23,513 bases of DNA from a virus: the IMG/VR virus record IMGVR_UViG_3300035698_002394, positions 1-23,513 of that record. The stretch is one strand, 5' to 3'. The notes below the pieces were generated by a model that was given only the letters and a program-made list of their open reading frames with translations, did not search any database and had not been told where the DNA came from. A program made the position numbers and the translations under genes. Below are positions 19,736-23,513 of this stretch, piece after piece. Position 1 is the stretch's first letter; the number at the start of each line of letters is the position of its first letter.

Positions 19736-22700
19736 TGGACATCTTCGACTATCAGTTCGACGGCGCGGTTGGCGACCTCATTGCCGAGGCCGACCACTGG
19801 AACGTCAACCAGACGAGCCCTGTGGACGGAGAGACCACACCTGACGGCTACGGCTGGGACTGTATCGCTGGCGGCAAGGGTGCTCCAAACCGCGAACTCA
19901 ACACCCTCTGTCGCTTCAAGCAGTACCCAGGCACTCCGAACTACTCCGTGACCGTGGCTGTCACGTTCCCGTTCATGAACTCCTGCGCTCGGAACGTCGA
20001 TCTCTGGGCCCGCATGATCGACGATGAGAACGGATACTTTGCCAGGCTCGACAGCAACTACGGCTCACCCCAGGTTTCGCTCTACCGCGTGAGTGACGAC
20101 GTAGAGACTCTCCTCGACGGGCCAGCAGCCATCACAGGCATGACCCAAGGGGTTGCGGTGGACCTCAAGGTAGAGGTCATAGACTCCACGATCAAAGCCT
20201 ACGTCGCGACTGCCGAGAAGTGCTCCAAGACCGAGGTTGCTGGCGACCTCATCTTCGGGAATTACAGGGTCGGGCTCGCTGCTGAGTATGCGCTGGCACC
20301 CCTCGGTCCGACCGTGGACAATCTCAGGACCACAGACGAGGCGACTGAGAGCGGTCTGACCGGTGGATACATCCTCAAGGTTGCTGAGACTGCCTACGGC
20401 AAGTCCGAGATGGTTGCGGCTGGGATCTCACTGACACGCCTCACGCAGTCGTACCTCGGGCCCGCCGCGTTGACGATCAACGTGAAGGAGCAGCACACCG
20501 ATCCTCTCTGGCATCCGGAGCAGGTGGTCACGCTCAAGGCGCTGATCTCAGGGGACTGGAAGTACGTGTTTCAGGGCCGGATGAGGATTGTGAGTCGCAA
20601 GGGTGAGCCTGGCTCTGAGATGAACGAATACTTCGCTGCTGGTCCGAGGGCCTGTGCGAAGTTCGTGACGCCCGCACACCCGACACGCAAGTCTTCGATC
20701 ATCTGGAATTCGAACACCGACGATGAGGACTCTGACGCGGACTTCGAGGGGAAGGAAGTCGGCGAGATCATCGCTTGGTACTTCGACACGTACCTGGATG
20801 AGCTTCGATCCCACGGCGGAATCGGGCCGACAGGAACGCCATACGTCCAGGCCGAACTTGACGCGATGAGCACCGTTCCCACGAGGATGGACATCGGTGG
20901 CGACTTCGAGTCCGTGATGCTCGCCTTGCTGTCGAAGGTGCCGAACATCGCACTGAAGGTCGATCACGACACCCTGATCTGGCACTTCGTGGACTTCACC
21001 GCGTCAGCGGCGGAGGAGTACGAATACGGAGGCGACCCGGCTCTCCCGCTCAACGTGGTCAACGATGACGCGACGGGTTGCTACACCGCAGTCCGCATCC
21101 GAAGCTCGCGGAGAGAGAAGGTCAAGGGGTTCGCGAACACCACGTCGGGAAGCCTGATCCGTCACTGGTCAACCGACCTGTCTGCGATCTGGACTCCTGG
21201 GAAGCAGTTCCGGTCGAAGGTGTCTGTGACGGTGGCCGAGCTTGTCGATGATGGTGTGGCGAACGACGCGCCTGTCCTTCGGTTGGAGGGTAAACCCCTC
21301 TTCCCTGGCGAGTGGCAGAACACCCTCCTGACGTTCTCCGATGGGGCGCAGATTGGCAATGCCTTCAAGGTTGTTGGGAATACCTACAACCAGGTCACGC
21401 TTGAGCATGCTGGTGGATTCCCGTCCGACGCGCCTGGGCCTGGAGATTCCGCTGTCATCGAGGACAGTAGGGCTAACTCCTTGGCCGAGTCCGAGAACGG
21501 GTTCAGTTACGTTCGTCGCCGCTTCCTCGTGAAGGATCAACTCGGGAACAGCCTTGACCTCGCGAAGGACCCGTGCGCAACGTTGTGGCAGGAGAGTGAG
21601 GACGAGGAGAAGCGCGTACCTCACCAGATGACCTACGAGGCGAGTCCCGGAGTCATCGTGATCGGGATGCCAATCATCATTCCTCGTGAGGACCAGCCGG
21701 GTTGCGAGAACGCCGAGGGGTACGACGACGCTGAAGCCTCGATGGACTTCTGGTACTGGGAAGAGGAGGTCCGCGAGTACCGTACCCCGACAACCGGCTG
21801 GTACGGACCCGCCTACGCTGAGAGCGCGACCAAGTGGAGCGGTGGTGGAGATCCCGGTCCGGACGACTGGGGCGTCCGCCGCGAGAAGATCATAGAGGAC
21901 TCCCAGTGGGACTCCACGGCACAGAACAGTGCCATCGCAGCAGCGGCCGACTCGCTCCTCGAAGTGCTGTCCATGAAGCCCTACGGTGGCGAACTGTCCA
22001 TTTTTGGCCTGGAGTGGGTGCTCAGGGATCTCGACACGCACATCCACTTCACAACAGCGGCTCCTATTCGTGGAGCCAGCACGAGTTTTGAGAGCGCGGA
22101 CATCATCCCGTTCGATGTCACCTACGACTTCCTCCGCAACCGGACCGCAGTGACCTATGGGAACAGTGGTGAGTTCGCTCGCCAGTGGGCCGACCTGAAG
22201 GATCGGATGGGTCGTAAGAATGACCTGGCCTCGATCCTCATGCGCATCAAGAAGGTTGAGCAGTTCGCTGAGTGCGTCCAGCAGAACAAGAACTCGAAGG
22301 TCACAGCGGCGGACAACAATCCGATCTGCTCTTCAAGCGTTCGTGGCAAGTGGGGTGGTGGCGGTGCTGGCGGTGCTGGCGGTGGTGGTGGCAAGGGCGG
22401 TGGTGGTGGCCTTGGCGGCGGCGGAATTGACGTTCCTGGCGGTGGTACACTCCAGAGTTGGCTCGACTGGGTGAACTGGAAGATCATCAAGATTGAAGTT
22501 GACCACGAGATCCAGAAGCGAATTGAGGAGACGCCGCCTCCGACAGCACCTAGCGGTGGTGGTGCGCCAGACGATCCCACCACCACAACTCCAGCCGGAA
22601 CCATCGGGCCTGTCCATATCACTGAAGACGGAACAATTTACGCTCCTCGACCAGGTGGAAATGCGCGTGAGGAATTCGTCGAGCTTGAGCCTGACGATAC

Positions 22701-23172
22701 CGATGCACGGCGTCCGAAGTATGGTCCTGATTACGGAGGCCGAGTTATTGGTCCGTTCTCGCTCGGTCAACACTACGCCGACTTCCACCACAGGACGCAC
22801 AAGGAGTCAGACGAAGGTATCTGGGATGGCACCCAGACGACCATGCCTCTGACCTACCCGTGCATCGCCGGAACAGCCACAGTCTTTCTTCGGAACGGTG
22901 CGTCTGGACAGCCGCTTCACCAGATCGAGAGTGGAGGCGCTGACTACACGCTGACAGGAACACCGCTTCGAAGCCTCGTCTTTGCGAACCCTCCCGCATC
23001 CGGAAGTTATGCGGAGATCGTTTACGAACACCAGGGTGTCAGGGTTCGCCACTCAACCACCGTGCTCGCCGAACACGGGAACCTCATCGAGGACACAGCA
23101 ACGATCCTGACGGAATCTGGTGTCGCGATCGAGGACACAGAAACCTTGATGGTGGAGATTCTCGCGCCGTAA
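19735..23172 (+). CDS. large multidomain tail hub/tip protein with lectin-like N-terminus and receptor-binding-like C-terminus, 1145 aa
   Basis: Four regions are visible. Residues 1-200 look like a concanavalin/LamG-type jelly roll (NYSVTVAVTFPF, VDLWARMIDDENGYFARLDS, VSLYRV, DLKVEVIDSTIKAYVA, ending with VDNLRT), a fold usually binding sugars. Residues about 205-870 are hub-like: beta strands with a late-control/gp27-type feel (SLLEVLSMKPYGGELSIFGL), and a beta module near residues 493-578 related to other tail proteins. Residues 873-904 are almost pure glycine, a flexible hinge. The rest (about 960-1145) holds a putative fibre or adhesin-like domain (AGTATVFLRNGA, ADYTLTGTPLRSLVFANPPA) and ends with two 14-residue repeats. 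No peptidase motif is seen. The TAATG start overlap couples it to the preceding gene. Hub assignment is by size and position. Confidence 0.7.
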   Translation: MDIFDYQFDGAVGDLIAEADHWNVNQTSPVDGETTPDGYGWDCIAGGKGAPNRELNTLCRFKQYPGTPNYSVTVAVTFPFMNSCARNVDLWARMIDDENGYFARLDSNYGSPQVSLYRVSDDVETLLDGPAAITGMTQGVAVDLKVEVIDSTIKAYVATAEKCSKTEVAGDLIFGNYRVGLAAEYALAPLGPTVDNLRTTDEATESGLTGGYILKVAETAYGKSEMVAAGISLTRLTQSYLGPAALTINVKEQHTDPLWHPEQVVTLKALISGDWKYVFQGRMRIVSRKGEPGSEMNEYFAAGPRACAKFVTPAHPTRKSSIIWNSNTDDEDSDADFEGKEVGEIIAWYFDTYLDELRSHGGIGPTGTPYVQAELDAMSTVPTRMDIGGDFESVMLALLSKVPNIALKVDHDTLIWHFVDFTASAAEEYEYGGDPALPLNVVNDDATGCYTAVRIRSSRREKVKGFANTTSGSLIRHWSTDLSAIWTPGKQFRSKVSVTVAELVDDGVANDAPVLRLEGKPLFPGEWQNTLLTFSDGAQIGNAFKVVGNTYNQVTLEHAGGFPSDAPGPGDSAVIEDSRANSLAESENGFSYVRRRFLVKDQLGNSLDLAKDPCATLWQESEDEEKRVPHQMTYEASPGVIVIGMPIIIPREDQPGCENAEGYDDAEASMDFWYWEEEVREYRTPTTGWYGPAYAESATKWSGGGDPGPDDWGVRREKIIEDSQWDSTAQNSAIAAAADSLLEVLSMKPYGGELSIFGLEWVLRDLDTHIHFTTAAPIRGASTSFESADIIPFDVTYDFLRNRTAVTYGNSGEFARQWADLKDRMGRKNDLASILMRIKKVEQFAECVQQNKNSKVTAADNNPICSSSVRGKWGGGGAGGAGGGGGKGGGGGLGGGGIDVPGGGTLQSWLDWVNWKIIKIEVDHEIQKRIEETPPPTAPSGGGAPDDPTTTTPAGTIGPVHITEDGTIYAPRPGGNAREEFVELEPDDTDARRPKYGPDYGGRVIGPFSLGQHYADFHHRTHKESDEGIWDGTQTTMPLTYPCIAGTATVFLRNGASGQPLHQIESGGADYTLTGTPLRSLVFANPPASGSYAEIVYEHQGVRVRHSTTVLAEHGNLIEDTATILTESGVAIEDTETLMVEILAP
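23062..23145 (+). repeat. two tandem 14-residue coding repeats at the tail-tip protein C-terminus
   Basis: The units are VLAEHGNLIEDTAT (residues 1110-1123) and ILTESGVAIEDTET (1124-1137), followed by the truncated LMVEILAP. The shared pattern is hydrophobic-L-x-E-x-G-x-x-I-E-D-T-x-T, a turn-strand repeat of the kind that forms beta-helical or beta-prism fibre tips. Confidence 0.8.
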
Positions 23173-23232
23173 AGCCGATTCATAGCAACAGACAATCTAG
23201 GCCGCACAACAGCCGTTCCTGGAGACAAGACA

Positions 23233-23513
23233 ATGGCCAACGACATGAGCAACTATCAGGCAGACGTTTGCCTGGACGACGCGCTGAACAGCCCTGTGGG
23301 GGCGCTGTATATGTCCCTCCACAGCGACGATCCTGGCAAGACGGGCGCGGATGAAACCACCGGAACCGGCTACGCTCGCATCGTTTGCACCAACGCCTTC
23401 GGTGACGCTGCGGTCGATGGCGTGATCGCGAACACCGTGGCCATCGCCTTCGCCACTGCTGGTGGCGACTGGGACTCGGCCGCTGTCATCTCCTACGGCG
23501 GGATCTGGGATGC
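23233..23513 (+). CDS. tail fibre-region structural protein, 5' part (partial)
   Basis: It is open from ATG 23233 to the window edge (93 codons). GGAG at 23221-23224 is well spaced. The N-terminus resembles a widespread family of small phage proteins near tail fibre genes: LYMSLHSDDPGKTGADETTG, then GYARIVC, then AIAFATAGGDWDSAAVISYG, ending GIWD. The canonical pattern is 'aLHtaDP...E..g.gYaR......i.Fp.a...w..v...gifda'. Function in the family is not well settled; it is thought virion-associated. The C-terminus lies outside the window. The 60-bp gap before it (23173-23232) shows nothing else. Confidence 0.75.
   Translation, partial: MANDMSNYQADVCLDDALNSPVGALYMSLHSDDPGKTGADETTGTGYARIVCTNAFGDAAVDGVIANTVAIAFATAGGDWDSAAVISYGGIWD

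Noticed and set aside
22345-22445. Possible CRISPR-like or tandem DNA repeat
   Set aside because: The repetition is GGY codons for glycine with no spacers; it is a coding low-complexity tract.

Overview
The window is 23.5 kb of the late, virion-building region of a tailed double-stranded DNA phage or prophage. Every supported gene lies on the + strand in one densely packed array. Stops and starts commonly overlap by 1-8 bases (ATGA, GTGA, TAATG or TGATG junctions), the G+C content is high (my estimate is about 60%), and no host gene, tRNA, integrase, repressor or lysis gene is visible. The host cannot be named. The families are of the kind found in phages of Gram-negative and other GC-rich bacteria, and no tail sheath gene is seen, so a long non-contractile (siphovirus-type) tail is the most likely morphology. 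Whether the phage is lytic or temperate cannot be decided from this segment.

Region 1 (1-1597) holds small accessory genes: the end of an unknown gene, two small putative zinc-binding proteins, an ASCH-domain protein and an unknown 127-residue protein. Region 2 (1600-4990) is DNA packaging. It has a helix-turn-helix protein in the small-terminase position, a lambda gpA-type large terminase with the deviant Walker A motif, and two further small proteins with putative zinc sites. Region 3 (5073-11058) builds the head: a Mu gp29-like portal fused to a MuF-like domain, a Mu gpI-like protease fused to an extra domain and a scaffold-like tail, a lambda gpD-like decoration protein and a lambda gpE-like major capsid protein. 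Region 4 (11141-13991) holds a probable head-tail adaptor, a Mu gpG/tail-completion protein, a probable tail terminator and the likely tail tube protein. Region 5 (14090-23513) holds the tail chaperone with a programmed -1 frameshift, a 1383-residue tape measure protein, an unrecognised 217-residue tail-tip protein, a large multidomain tail hub/tip protein and the start of a fibre-region protein.

The main hidden feature is a C CCT TTG slippery heptamer at 14689-14695. It joins the tail chaperone gene to an 80-codon ATG-less frame that fills the apparent 195-bp gap before the tape measure gene, as in the lambda G/GT arrangement. The four gaps of about 70 bp or more in the structural cluster (before the portal, protease, adaptor and chaperone genes) each contain a strong hairpin. 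One is followed by a U-run and includes the portal gene's ribosome binding site, and another is a textbook intrinsic terminator after the capsid gene. These probably set the relative amounts of head and tail proteins. A 28-bp tandem duplication near 688-743 and an 11-bp tandem duplication of a Shine-Dalgarno-like sequence at 14056-14077 are recent-looking local events.
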